Source of the DNA: Euzebya tangerina
GTDB lineage: Bacteria; Actinomycetota; Nitriliruptoria; Euzebyales; Euzebyaceae
Reading direction: 5' to 3'
Assembly: GCF_003074135.1 (NCBI RefSeq)
Contig: NZ_PPDK01000001.1
Coordinates: 1,550,001 to 1,614,000, forward strand
DNA length: 64,000 nucleotides
Shown here: piece after piece, positions 1 through 8,271 of the stretch
Position numbering within the stretch: position 1 is the first letter of the stretch
Layout of the letters: each line of letters starts with the position of its first letter
Made by a program: the position numbers and the translations under genes
Notes under the pieces: model-generated
What the model was told of the DNA's origin: nothing
The model's database searches: none
Seen by the model: only the letters and a program-made list of their open reading frames with translations

Positions 1-416
1 GCAGGCCCGAGCTGGCGACGGACCCCCGCTACGTCGACTTCACGGCCCGGGCCGAACATCGAGAGTCGCTGCTCGACATCCTGATCCAGACCTTCCAGAC
101 CAAGCCGACGGCGGAGTGGTTGGCGATCCTCGGTGATGCCGGAGTGCCGTCAGGCCCGGTCAACGACGTGGCCACCGCCTTGCAGGATCCGCAGATCGAG
201 GCTCGCGGCTCGATCGTCACCGTCGACCATCCGCGGCGCGGCGAGCTACGACTGCCGGGGACCGCCGTCCGCGTCGGTGACCAGGGACCGGGACGGGCGG
301 CGGCGCCCGAGCGGGACGCCGACGCCGCGGTGCTGATGGCAGAGCTGGGCTACGACGAGGCGCGGGTGCGAACACTCCGCGATGCAGGCGCCTTCGGGTC
401 GGTGGCCGACGGATGA
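1..416 (+). CDS. CoA transferase family III (CaiB/BaiF), C-terminal part
   Basis: The reading frame is open from base 3 and the start lies upstream of the window. The visible 137 codons match the end of a family III CoA transferase: a PELATDPRY-like segment, a helix around the LLDIL region, a GVPSGPVND loop and a C-terminal gating segment rich in DP and RGS. Family III enzymes move CoA between a carboxylic acid and an acyl-CoA donor through an aspartyl-CoA thioester; that Asp lies in the missing part. It is the first visible gene of a same-strand run of catabolic genes, so it may activate the substrate of the pathway. The family call is confident and the substrate is unknown. Confidence 0.88.
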   Translation, partial: RPELATDPRYVDFTARAEHRESLLDILIQTFQTKPTAEWLAILGDAGVPSGPVNDVATALQDPQIEARGSIVTVDHPRRGELRLPGTAVRVGDQGPGRAAAPERDADAAVLMAELGYDEARVRTLRDAGAFGSVADG

Positions 417-429
417 GTGCGAGGGCCCG

Positions 430-1815
430 GTGACCCTCGCCGCAGACCTGGCGGAGTGGGCTGAGAACGCAACGATCCCGGACCACGTCGAGGACGTTGT
501 CGCTCGGCACCTCGCCGATGCCCTGACCTGCGCCTGGGCCGGTCGCGGGACGCCGGTCGTGCAGTCGGCGCTGGCAGCGGTCGCGGGTGACGCAGGTCCC
601 TGCAGGCTGCCCGGTCTCGGCGTGTCGCTGGCTGCCCCCTCTGCCGCGCTCGTACTCGGTACCGCCATCCACGCCTTGGACTTCGACGACACCCACGCTG
701 CAGGCCTGGTCCACGCCTCAGCGCCAACCGTCGCCGCGGGGCTGGCCGTCGGGCAGGTACAGGGCTCCCGGCCGGTTGAGATCCTCGCCGCCATCGCGGT
801 CGGGATGGAGATCATCTGCCGACTCGGCACGGCGGTCCGCCACGGCTTCCACGCCCGCGGGTTCCACGCCACATCGGTGTGCGGCACCCCCGCGGCCGCC
901 GCGGTGGCAGCCCGCCTATCCGGCGCTGACAAGCAGGGGATCGCGGCTGCCATGACCCTGGCCACGTCGATGTCCTCGGGACTGCTCGAATTCCTGGCCG
1001 ATGGCTCATCGACCAAGCAGGTCCACCCGGGGTGGGCGGCACACGCCGGGGTCATGGCAGCTCGGCTTGCAGGACAGGGCATCGCCGGCCCCGCCGCCGC
1101 GCTGGAGGGGACGAACGGCCTCTTCGCCACCTTCACCGGGACGGCGGTTCCGCCCGAAGCTGTCACCGACGCTCTGGATGAGCGGTGGGAGGCGACCCGC
1201 ATCACGATCAAGCCCTACCCGGCCTGCCAACTGGTCCACGCCGCGCTGGACGCGGCCGTCGAGATCGGCCCGCAGGTGGACGAGCACGGCCTGGCCGACA
1301 TCACGTCCATCACGGTCGACCTGCCCAGAGCGGCCGCTGACGTTGTCGCCGAACCCGACGCGACCAAGCGCCGGCCACGAACGCCGTACGAGGCCAAGTT
1401 CTCCCTGGTCTGGTCGCTCGCGGCGATGCTGCACGACGGCGCGGTGACGGCCACGACGTTCGCCGCGGGGCGGCTGGCAGACCCGGCGCTGCTCGCACTG
1501 GTGGACCGGACCGACGTCCGGCTGGTCGAGTCGGACGGCCCGGCCGCCGCAGCACCCGGACGGGTCGCCATCACCTGGGTCGACGGTCACACCGCCGAGG
1601 GCCGCGTGGCGCACAGCAGCGGCGGCCCCGACGACCCCGATCTGGACCAGGTGGTCCAGCGCAAGATGGTGGCGGCCCTCGGCTCGGAGCGGGCGACGGC
1701 GCTGGCGACAGCCGTTGACGGTTTGCGCCGGAGCGGCAGCCCCGCAGCCCTCGAGGTGATGCTCGCCGCCCTCGAGGACACCACACCCCCGCAGCTGACA
1801 GGATCCACGACGTGA
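430..1815 (+). CDS. MmgE/PrpD family protein
   Basis: This 461-residue protein matches the MmgE/PrpD fold along its length, with an all-helical N-terminal half containing an ALDFDDTHAAG motif and an SMSSGLLEFLADGSS region, and a C-terminal half with KPYPACQLVHAALDA. The family includes 2-methylcitrate dehydratase, cis-aconitate decarboxylase and many uncharacterised enzymes found in CoA-transferase operons. I chose GTG at 430 because the family usually begins just before the LAADLAEWA helix; an in-frame ATG at 382 would overlap the previous gene by 35 bases. It is translationally coupled to the next gene by a GTGA overlap. The reaction is unknown; with the neighbouring CoA transferase a dicarboxylate or tricarboxylate substrate is plausible. 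Confidence 0.85.
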   Translation: MTLAADLAEWAENATIPDHVEDVVARHLADALTCAWAGRGTPVVQSALAAVAGDAGPCRLPGLGVSLAAPSAALVLGTAIHALDFDDTHAAGLVHASAPTVAAGLAVGQVQGSRPVEILAAIAVGMEIICRLGTAVRHGFHARGFHATSVCGTPAAAAVAARLSGADKQGIAAAMTLATSMSSGLLEFLADGSSTKQVHPGWAAHAGVMAARLAGQGIAGPAAALEGTNGLFATFTGTAVPPEAVTDALDERWEATRITIKPYPACQLVHAALDAAVEIGPQVDEHGLADITSITVDLPRAAADVVAEPDATKRRPRTPYEAKFSLVWSLAAMLHDGAVTATTFAAGRLADPALLALVDRTDVRLVESDGPAAAAPGRVAITWVDGHTAEGRVAHSSGGPDDPDLDQVVQRKMVAALGSERATALATAVDGLRRSGSPAALEVMLAALEDTTPPQLTGSTT

Positions 1816-3050
1816 CCTTCACCCCCATCACCCCGACGGACTTCCCCTGGTTCGACTACCAGCGCTACAGCTTCTCCCTCGGCCTGCGCACCGGTGGTGC
1901 CGAGGGGAAGGTGGTGCTGTCCGGCCACTCGGCGTCGGAGTACAGCCCCGACCGCGGGCGGATCGTGGTCGACGGTGACATGCGAGCGCAGGCGAACACG
2001 GCGTACGACAAGGTCGAGCGGATCCTGGAGGCCGCGGGGCTGACGCTGGAGGACTGTGTCAAGGTCACCGAGAACATCACCCGTGCCGGGATCGACGACG
2101 TCGCCATCGCCGCGGAGGTCCGGCGCGAGCGAGTGGGCTCGGCCGCGCCGGCCGTCAACACCATCTGCGTCGACGCGCTGCTCCGGCCCGACGCGCTCAT
2201 CGAGGTCGCCATCACGGCGGCCCCCGGCGGCGGCCGGGCCGTGGTCGCCGACTCCACCCGCCCGGGGCTGCTGGCCGACGCGCCGGCTCGCGCGGCCGAG
2301 GGCATCACCTATCTGCCATCGGTCCTGCCGGTGGACGACGACGGCAAGATCCTCGGTGAGGACCTCCTCACCCAGACCGAGGCCGTCTACGACCGGGCGG
2401 CCCGCATGCTGGAGGACGCCGGTCTGGCTTGGTCGAACGTCGGCTTCGTGGTCGACTTCACGACGCCGGACACCCTCCGGGACTACAAGAAGACCGGTCG
2501 GATCCGCCGCGACCACCTGGCCGCCCCCTACCCCGGATCGGCCGGGATCCTGATGTCGCGCCTGGCACACCCGGGCGCGCTGATCCAGCTGGACCTGATG
2601 GCATCGACGGCGCCGCTGGAGGCCATCAACCCCGGCTGGGAGCGCTACGAGAAGCTGACCTACTCGCCGGCGGTCAGGGCCGGCAACGTGCTGTTCATGT
2701 CCGGCCAGGCGGCGCTGGATCCCGAGACCGAACAGGCCGTCCACGCCGGCGACATCGCCGCCCAGGCCGAGTACACCTATGGCAACATCATCACCGTCCT
2801 CGAGGCTGCCGGGGCCGGGCCCGAGCACCTGGTAGAGACCGTCGAGTTCGTCACGCCCGCCGGGCTACCGCGCTACCGCGAGACCGCGGCCGTCCGCTCG
2901 CGGCTGCTGGCCGAGCCATATCCATCCTCGACAGGAATCATCTGCCAGGGTCTGCTACGACCCGAGTTCGAGCTCGAGGTCCTGCCACTCGCGATCCTCG
3001 ACGACGCTGCCGCCGCGGGTGGGGATCCGCATGCGGAGGGTACGTCGTGA
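1812..3050 (+). CDS. Protein with three tandem RidA (YjgF/UK114) domains
   Basis: The 412 residues divide into three consecutive RidA-like units at about 1-145, 150-275 and 285-405. Each has an edge strand, a helix with a T.AVYD or A.YTYGN pattern, a VVDFTT or VEFVTP strand and a terminal strand ending in an LIEVAI, LIQLDL or LEVLPL motif. Ordinary RidA proteins are about 130 residues and form homotrimers, so this may be a one-chain pseudo-trimer. By my alignment the catalytic arginine that precedes the second-last strand of active enamine deaminases is Val, Gly and Ser in the three units. The GTG start overlaps the stop of the MmgE gene. A role in a nitrogen-containing catabolic pathway is inferred from the isochorismatase, nitrilase and amidohydrolase nearby. 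Confidence 0.85.
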   Translation: MTFTPITPTDFPWFDYQRYSFSLGLRTGGAEGKVVLSGHSASEYSPDRGRIVVDGDMRAQANTAYDKVERILEAAGLTLEDCVKVTENITRAGIDDVAIAAEVRRERVGSAAPAVNTICVDALLRPDALIEVAITAAPGGGRAVVADSTRPGLLADAPARAAEGITYLPSVLPVDDDGKILGEDLLTQTEAVYDRAARMLEDAGLAWSNVGFVVDFTTPDTLRDYKKTGRIRRDHLAAPYPGSAGILMSRLAHPGALIQLDLMASTAPLEAINPGWERYEKLTYSPAVRAGNVLFMSGQAALDPETEQAVHAGDIAAQAEYTYGNIITVLEAAGAGPEHLVETVEFVTPAGLPRYRETAAVRSRLLAEPYPSSTGIICQGLLRPEFELEVLPLAILDDAAAAGGDPHAEGTS

Positions 3051-3547
3051 GCCTGCTCACCGATGAGCTCCGCGCCCGGATCGGCGAGCAGGCCACCTAC
3101 ACCGCGCCGGAGCCGCTGGGCCGTGCCGCCATCCGGTACTTCGCCGTGGCGATCGGCGACACCAATCCGGTGTACACCGACGCAGGCGCTGCGGCCGACG
3201 CCGGGTTCGCCGATGTCGTGGCCCCGCCGACCTTCGTCGTGGAGACCAACGCGTACGCCGACCGGCAGCCTGACGCGATGGGCTCGATCGGGCACCGCTG
3301 GGACATCGAGATCCCGGGGACCCGGGAGATCCGGGGCGGCCACACCTACGAGTTCGGTCGCCCTGCCCAGCCCGAGGACGTCCTGCACGTGACCTGGCGG
3401 CTGGACGACGCCGTGGAGAAGACCGGTCGGGACGGCCGCGCGATGCTGATCGTCACCTCCTCCCAGACCGTCGCCACGACCACGGGCGACCACCTGGCCA
3501 CCAACGTGGAGACCACCATCTACCAGGCCCTGGACGCACCTCGATGA
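3047..3547 (+). CDS. MaoC-like dehydratase, FAS1-type N-terminal hot-dog subunit
   Basis: The protein of 166 residues has a single hot-dog domain of the FAS1-like dehydratase type: a YTAPEPLGRAAIRYFAVA helix, a GDTNPVYTD segment, an APPTFVVE loop and an FGRPAQPEDVLHVTW strand. Subunits of this kind usually lack the catalytic Asp/His dyad and pair with a MaoC subunit as a heterodimer that hydrates enoyl-CoA. The next gene is that partner and the two overlap by ATGA. The GTG start overlaps the stop of the RidA gene. Comparable split hydratases act in actinobacterial steroid side-chain and itaconyl/mesaconyl-CoA routes; the substrate here is not known. Confidence 0.85.
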   Translation: MSLLTDELRARIGEQATYTAPEPLGRAAIRYFAVAIGDTNPVYTDAGAAADAGFADVVAPPTFVVETNAYADRQPDAMGSIGHRWDIEIPGTREIRGGHTYEFGRPAQPEDVLHVTWRLDDAVEKTGRDGRAMLIVTSSQTVATTTGDHLATNVETTIYQALDAPR

Positions 3548-3957
3548 GCGCCCCGAGCGTCGGGACCGAGCTGCCGCCCTTCACCCGTCACCTGGACAGC
3601 GTCACGCTGGTCGCCTATGCCGGCGCCACCTGGGACTGGTACGCCACCCACCACGACGCCGACGCCGCCGCAGAGGCCGGCCTGCCCAGCCCGATCGTCG
3701 ACGGGCAGCAGTTGGGCGCAATGCTCGCAGCGCAGGCGCTGGCCGGCCTCCCGCCCGGCAGCTGGCCGACCCGGATGGCGTTCCGCTTCAGCGCCATGGT
3801 GTTCGCCGGTGAGACCGCCACGGTCACGGGGACCGTCACCGCCGCCGGGGACGGTCTGGTCACCATCACCCAGCAGATCACCACCGACGCGGGGACCGTC
3901 GCCATCCGCGGAGCAGAGACGGTCGTCCGACTGCCTGCCGGCGAGGGAGCCGCATGA
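3544..3957 (+). CDS. MaoC-like dehydratase, catalytic-type subunit
   Basis: This 137-residue hot-dog protein begins with an LPPFTRHLDSVTLVAYAGATWDW-type region followed by HHDADAAAEAGLPSPIVDGQQLGAM. The order A..T.D.(Y)..H.D...A...G..S.I..G is that of MaoC hydratases, in which Asp and His of this segment form the catalytic dyad. It probably forms a heterodimer with the preceding subunit. Start and stop both overlap the neighbours (ATGA), so it sits in a translationally coupled operon with the thiolase-like gene downstream. Confidence 0.86.
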   Translation: MSAPSVGTELPPFTRHLDSVTLVAYAGATWDWYATHHDADAAAEAGLPSPIVDGQQLGAMLAAQALAGLPPGSWPTRMAFRFSAMVFAGETATVTGTVTAAGDGLVTITQQITTDAGTVAIRGAETVVRLPAGEGAA

Positions 3958-5105
3958 CCCTACGCGACGTCGCCATCGTCGGGGTCGCCGAGTCCGAGCT
4001 CGGCATCACCGGTGCCTCGATCGCCGAACTGCAGACCCAGGCGGTGACCCGGGCGCTGGCCGAAGCGGGCCTGACCCCGGCCGACGTCGACGGCTTCGCG
4101 ACCAACGGTGCCGCCCGGTTCTCCGTCACCGCGATGGCCGAGTACCTGGGCATCCAGCCGCGCTGGACCGATTCGACGTTCGCTGGCGGGGCCAGCTACG
4201 AGATCTTCGTCGGCCACGCCGCCACCGCCATCGCAACCGGCCAGGCCGAGGTCGTCGTGATCGCCTACGGGTCCAACCAGCGCTCGGCGTCGTCCCGGTC
4301 CCTGGGTGGTGTCGTCGAAGCCCACGTCCCGGACGCCCAGTTCGATGCGCCGTACGGTCCGCTGCAGCCGATCTCCGCCTACGCCCTCGCGGCTGATCGG
4401 CACATGTACACCCACGGCACCACTCGGGCCCAGCTGGCCGAGGTGGCCGTCGCGGCCCGCGAGTGGGCGCTGCTGAATCCGATCGCCTACCGGCACGACG
4501 AGGGTCCGCTGACCGTGGCTGATGTGCTGGAGAGCCGGCCGCTCTCCACGCCGCTGTCCGCGCTGGACTGCTGCTTGGTCACCGACGGCGGCGGTGCGGT
4601 GGTGCTCACCTCCCTTGACCGCGCCCGTGATCTGCCCACCACGCCGGTCCAGGTCCTGGGGTTCGCCGAGACCACCACCCACAACGCCATCTCGCAGGCC
4701 CCTGATCTGCTGCAGACCGGAGCCGCGGTGACCGGGCCGGCTGCGCTCGCAGCCGCCGGGGTCGACCTGGCCGACATCGACGTCGCGCAGCTGTACGACA
4801 GCTTCACGATCACCGTGCTGCTCACCTTGGAGTCCCTCGGCTTCTGCGGGCCGGGTGAGGCCGGTGCCTTCGTCGAGGACGGCCGCATCGCACCGGGCGG
4901 CGGCTTCCCGCTCAACACCTCCGGCGGTGGCCTCAGCTACTGCCACCCTGGCATGTTCGGGATCTTCCTGCTGATCGAGGCCGTCCGGCAGCTGCGGGGC
5001 GAGGCCGGCGCCCGCCAGGTCGGGGGTGCCGAGCTGGCGCTGTGCCACGGCACCGGTGGGATCCTCTCGACCCACGCCACCACGATCCTCGGGATCGACC
5101 GATGA
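3954..5105 (+). CDS. Thiolase-superfamily protein (SCP2-thiolase/Ltp2 type), acyl-CoA C-C lyase candidate
   Basis: At 383 residues the protein has thiolase fold marks: DVAIVGVAESELG at the N-terminus, QLYDSFTITVLLTLESLGFCG, an NTSGGGLSYCHPG loop and the terminal CHGTGGILS. At the position of the nucleophilic Cys of true thiolases the sequence reads TFAGGASYEIF, with no Cys, as in Ltp2-type proteins. Ltp2 works with a DUF35 partner as a retro-aldolase in steroid side-chain removal. A DUF35 gene follows directly at 5116 and MaoC hydratase subunits precede it, so a hydratase-aldolase module is the best inference. Condensation or thiolysis is unlikely without the Cys. Confidence 0.84.
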   Translation: MTLRDVAIVGVAESELGITGASIAELQTQAVTRALAEAGLTPADVDGFATNGAARFSVTAMAEYLGIQPRWTDSTFAGGASYEIFVGHAATAIATGQAEVVVIAYGSNQRSASSRSLGGVVEAHVPDAQFDAPYGPLQPISAYALAADRHMYTHGTTRAQLAEVAVAAREWALLNPIAYRHDEGPLTVADVLESRPLSTPLSALDCCLVTDGGGAVVLTSLDRARDLPTTPVQVLGFAETTTHNAISQAPDLLQTGAAVTGPAALAAAGVDLADIDVAQLYDSFTITVLLTLESLGFCGPGEAGAFVEDGRIAPGGGFPLNTSGGGLSYCHPGMFGIFLLIEAVRQLRGEAGARQVGGAELALCHGTGGILSTHATTILGIDR

Positions 5106-5115
5106 GTGCGCACCG

Positions 5116-5541
5116 ATGAGCGCCGGGCACCCCAACCCACTTGAGCCGCCGCTGGAGGACCGGATCACGACGGGGTGGTGGGACGCCACCCGGGATCGTC
5201 GCCTGGTCCTGCAGACCTGCGCGGCGTGCGGCACGGCCCAGCACTACCCCCGGGCGCTGTGCACGACCTGCGGGGCGACGGACCAACTCACCCTCGAGCC
5301 GGCGAGCGGCGAGGGTGTGGTCCACGCCTCGACCGTGGTCCACCGCGCCCCCCACCCGGACCTCGAGACCCCCTACGTGATCGCCCTGGTCGACCTGGCC
5401 GAGGGCCCACGCCTGATGACCCGGCTCGACGTCGACCCTGAAACCGGACCGTTCACCGGCCGGTCCGTCACCGTCGGCTGGTGGCCGCTGCCCGACGGCC
5501 GAGCCCTGCCGGTCTTCACCCCCACCCCGTCCCAACCCTGA
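5116..5541 (+). CDS. DUF35 OB-fold protein with rubredoxin-like zinc ribbon
   Basis: The 141-residue product has an N-terminal helix (TTGWWDATRD), a zinc ribbon CAACG...CTTCG and a C-terminal OB-fold strand set. DUF35 proteins associate with thiolase-like enzymes or enoyl-CoA hydratases and help bind the acyl-CoA. The gene lies 10 bases after the thiolase-like gene. I chose the ATG at 5116; another ATG at 5102 is in a different frame. It most likely forms a complex with the 3954-5105 product, as in the Ltp2-DUF35 aldolase. Confidence 0.88.
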   Translation: MSAGHPNPLEPPLEDRITTGWWDATRDRRLVLQTCAACGTAQHYPRALCTTCGATDQLTLEPASGEGVVHASTVVHRAPHPDLETPYVIALVDLAEGPRLMTRLDVDPETGPFTGRSVTVGWWPLPDGRALPVFTPTPSQP

Positions 5542-5551
5542 GGAACCGCAG

Positions 5552-6706
5552 ATGGACTTCACACTCTCCGACGAACAGGCCCAGTTCCGCGACGTCATGC
5601 GACGGTGGGTCGCCGAGCAGGTCCGCCCCGTCGCCTCCCGCTACGAGCGCGAGGGGATCTACCCCGACGAGCTCGTGGCCGCCATGGGTGAGATGGGTCT
5701 GTTCGGGATGCTCGTGCCCGAGCGGTTCGGCGGTCTGGAACTCGACGCGGTGTCCTACGGCATCGTCTTCGAGGAGATCTCCAAGGCCTGGATGGGATTG
5801 GCTGGGATCCTCGGCTCCCACTCACTGGCGACGAACCTGATCCTGAAGTACGGCACCGACGAGCAGCGGGAGCGCTACCTGCCGGACCTGGCCACCGGCG
5901 CGCGGCGCTCGGGGATCGGGCTGACCGAACCGGGAGCCGGATCCGACCTGCAGGGCATCTCCACCACCGCGACCCTCGACGGCGACCACTACGTGGTCAA
6001 CGGGACCAAGACCTGGATCACCAACGCCCGGCACGCCGACCCGCTCCCGGTGCTGGTCAAGACCGACCCGTCCGCCGACCCCTCCCACCGCGGCATGAGC
6101 GTCCTGCTCATCGACGGCGACACGCCGGGGTTCACGGTGTCGAAGGACATCGGCAAGCTGGGCTACAAGGGCCCGGAGTCCTGCGAGGTGGTGCTCGAGG
6201 ACGCCCGCGTGCCCGTCGGGAACCTGCTGGGCGGCACCGAGGGGACCGGACTCAAGCAGGCCCTGTCCGCGCTCGAGATCGGGCGGGTCAACATCGCCGC
6301 CCGAGCGATCGGGATCGCCACCGCGTCGCTGGAGCAGTCCCTGGACTACGCCAAGCAGCGCGAGGCCTTCGGGCAGCCGATCAGTGAGTTCCAGGCCATC
6401 AAGCTCAAGCTCGCGGACATGGCCACCAAGATCGAGGCCGGCCGGCTGCTCATGTGGTGGGCCGCCGACCGCTTCGACAGCGGCGAGCGAACCGACCGCG
6501 AGTCGGGCATGGCCAAGCTGTTCTGCTCCGAGGTCGCCATCGAGTGCTCGCTCGAGGCCATGCGGATCCACGGCGGCTACGGCTACTCCACCGAATTCGA
6601 GATCGAGCGGCTCTACCGCGACGCCCCGCTGATGGCCATCGGCGAGGGAACCAACGACATCCTGCGCCTGGTCATCGCCCGCTCGTTGCTGCGCGACGGC
6701 CTCTGA
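5552..6706 (+). CDS. Acyl-CoA dehydrogenase
   Basis: This is a full-length 384-residue flavoprotein. It shows the N-terminal helical domain (FTLSDEQAQFRDVMRRWV), the FAD/substrate motif GIGLTEPGAGSD, WITNARHAD, and the C-terminal helical domain with AKQREAFGQPI and IHGGYGYSTEFEIERLYRDA. The catalytic base is expected at the Glu of GEGTNDI, as in medium- and short-chain enzymes. A GAGG element precedes the ATG, 10 bases after the DUF35 gene. It probably makes the enoyl-CoA that the MaoC pair hydrates. Chain length or branching of the substrate cannot be read from the sequence. Confidence 0.92.
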   Translation: MDFTLSDEQAQFRDVMRRWVAEQVRPVASRYEREGIYPDELVAAMGEMGLFGMLVPERFGGLELDAVSYGIVFEEISKAWMGLAGILGSHSLATNLILKYGTDEQRERYLPDLATGARRSGIGLTEPGAGSDLQGISTTATLDGDHYVVNGTKTWITNARHADPLPVLVKTDPSADPSHRGMSVLLIDGDTPGFTVSKDIGKLGYKGPESCEVVLEDARVPVGNLLGGTEGTGLKQALSALEIGRVNIAARAIGIATASLEQSLDYAKQREAFGQPISEFQAIKLKLADMATKIEAGRLLMWWAADRFDSGERTDRESGMAKLFCSEVAIECSLEAMRIHGGYGYSTEFEIERLYRDAPLMAIGEGTNDILRLVIARSLLRDGL

Positions 6707-6746
6707 CCCCACCACATCCGACCGACCCAACAGCGAGGAGACCGAC

Positions 6747-7361
6747 ATGCCACTGCCCGACACCGACCTGACCGAAGACACCGTCCTGCTGGTGATCGAC
6801 ATGCAGAACGGGTTCTGCCACCCCGACGGCTCCTTCGGGACCCTCGACATGGACGTCTCGATGACCGGCGGCGCCATAGCGGGCTGCAAGACCCTGGTCG
6901 CCGCCGCCAGGGAGGCGGGGGTGCCCGTGGTGTGGACCCGCTACGTCTACCGGCCGGACTACGCCGACGGTGGGGTGCTGGTCGCCGACCTGCTGCCGGC
7001 CATCAAGGACATCCGCTCGCTGGAGGACGGCACCTGGGACGCCGAGATCGTCGACGACCTGCCCCCTGCCGAGGGTGAGGAGATCATCGACAAGAACCGC
7101 TACTCCGCCTTCTACGGCACCCGGCTGGAGCCGTACCTGACCTCGCAGGGCATCCGCAACATCGTCCTGTGCGGCGTCACGACCAACATGTGCGTCGAGA
7201 CCTCGGCCCGGGACGCCGCCCAACGGGACTACCGGACGGTCGTGGTGTCCGACGCCACCGGCGAGTTGGAGCAGGCCCGCCACGAGCATGCGCTGACCGC
7301 CATCGGCTTCGGCTTCGGCTGGGTGGCCTCGACCGACGACGTCGTCGGTGCCTGGAGCTGA
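6747..7361 (+). CDS. Isochorismatase-family cysteine amidohydrolase
   Basis: The 204-residue product carries the full catalytic triad of the cysteine-hydrolase branch: Asp in VIDMQNGFC near residue 18, Lys in DKNRYSAF and Cys in GVTTNMCVET. This branch includes nicotinamidase, N-carbamoylsarcosine amidase, maleamate amidase, RutB and biuret hydrolase; true isochorismatases lack the Cys. A strong GAGGAG site precedes the ATG. With the RidA, nitrilase and amidohydrolase genes nearby it supports release of ammonia or carbamate from a nitrogenous substrate, but the exact amide is unknown. Confidence 0.88.
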   Translation: MPLPDTDLTEDTVLLVIDMQNGFCHPDGSFGTLDMDVSMTGGAIAGCKTLVAAAREAGVPVVWTRYVYRPDYADGGVLVADLLPAIKDIRSLEDGTWDAEIVDDLPPAEGEEIIDKNRYSAFYGTRLEPYLTSQGIRNIVLCGVTTNMCVETSARDAAQRDYRTVVVSDATGELEQARHEHALTAIGFGFGWVASTDDVVGAWS

Positions 7362-8271
7362 GCCGGCGGCGTCACGCCTGGGCCACGCCCGCAGCCTGCT
7401 GTACGTGCCTGGCGACCGGCCGGACCTGCTGGGCAAGGCCGAGACCGCCGGCGCCGACGTCATCGTGGCCGACCTCGAGGACGGCGTCGCCCCCGACCGC
7501 AAGGACGATGCCCGCGCCGCGGTGGCCGCTTGGCTGCGTGAGCCCTCCGCGACGGGCCCGACGGACGGGCCCGCCGACCCTGAGCGCACCCACCACCCGC
7601 ACCGAGTCGTCCGCATCGACGGCAGCGCACCGGCCCCGGATCTGGAGTCGATGACCGGTCACCTGCCCGACGCCCTTCTGGTCTCGAAGGCCTCCGTGGA
7701 TCGTGTACGGACCGTCGCCGCCTGGCTGGCCGAGCGCGCCACGAGGCTCCCTCCGCTGATCGGACTGATCGAGTCCGCCATCGGCGTGCAGGAGGCGCCG
7801 GCTCTCGCCGCCTGCGGCCACCTGGTCCAACTCGCGATGGGCGAGGCGGATCTGGCCGCCGACCTGCACCTGCAGCCCTCCCCAGACGGCCGCGAACTGC
7901 TGCCCCACCGCGCCGCCGTGGTCGTGGCTTCAGCAGCCGGTGGACTGCCGCCACCCGCGGGACCGGTGTCGACGGACTTCACCGACCTCGACACGCTCCG
8001 GGCCGACACGCTCGCGCTGCGACGGCAGGGGTTCCGTTCCCGGCAGGCCATCCACCCCGCACAGGTCGCCGTCATCAACGAGGTGTTCACCCCCACGGCG
8101 GCAGAGGTGGCACGGGCCGCGGATGTGGTGGCCCGCTTCGAGCAGGCCGAGGCCCGCGGCTCGGGCGTCTGCGTGGACGCCGACGGCCGGCTGATCGATG
8201 TAGCCGTGGTTCGGACGGCCCGTGAGGTCCTGGCGCGCGTGGCCTACTCGACGGGATCGATGACCTCGTAG
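7348..8271 (+). CDS. HpcH/HpaI (CitE-like) acyl-CoA lyase
   Basis: The protein has 307 residues and the CitE-like TIM-barrel marks: SLLYVPGDRPDLLGKA, DVIVADLEDGVAP, LIGLIESAIGVQEAPAL with the Mg-binding Glu, and GEADLAADL with the second acidic ligand. Stand-alone CitE-like enzymes cleave malyl-, methylmalyl- or citramalyl-CoA to acetyl-CoA or propionyl-CoA plus glyoxylate or pyruvate. The GTG start overlaps the isochorismatase gene by 14 bases. It could perform the final cleavage after the dehydrogenase and hydratase, as in itaconate degradation. The gene converges with, and overlaps by 28 bases, the GntR gene. Confidence 0.88.
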   Translation: MPGAEPAASRLGHARSLLYVPGDRPDLLGKAETAGADVIVADLEDGVAPDRKDDARAAVAAWLREPSATGPTDGPADPERTHHPHRVVRIDGSAPAPDLESMTGHLPDALLVSKASVDRVRTVAAWLAERATRLPPLIGLIESAIGVQEAPALAACGHLVQLAMGEADLAADLHLQPSPDGRELLPHRAAVVVASAAGGLPPPAGPVSTDFTDLDTLRADTLALRRQGFRSRQAIHPAQVAVINEVFTPTAAEVARAADVVARFEQAEARGSGVCVDADGRLIDVAVVRTAREVLARVAYSTGSMTS

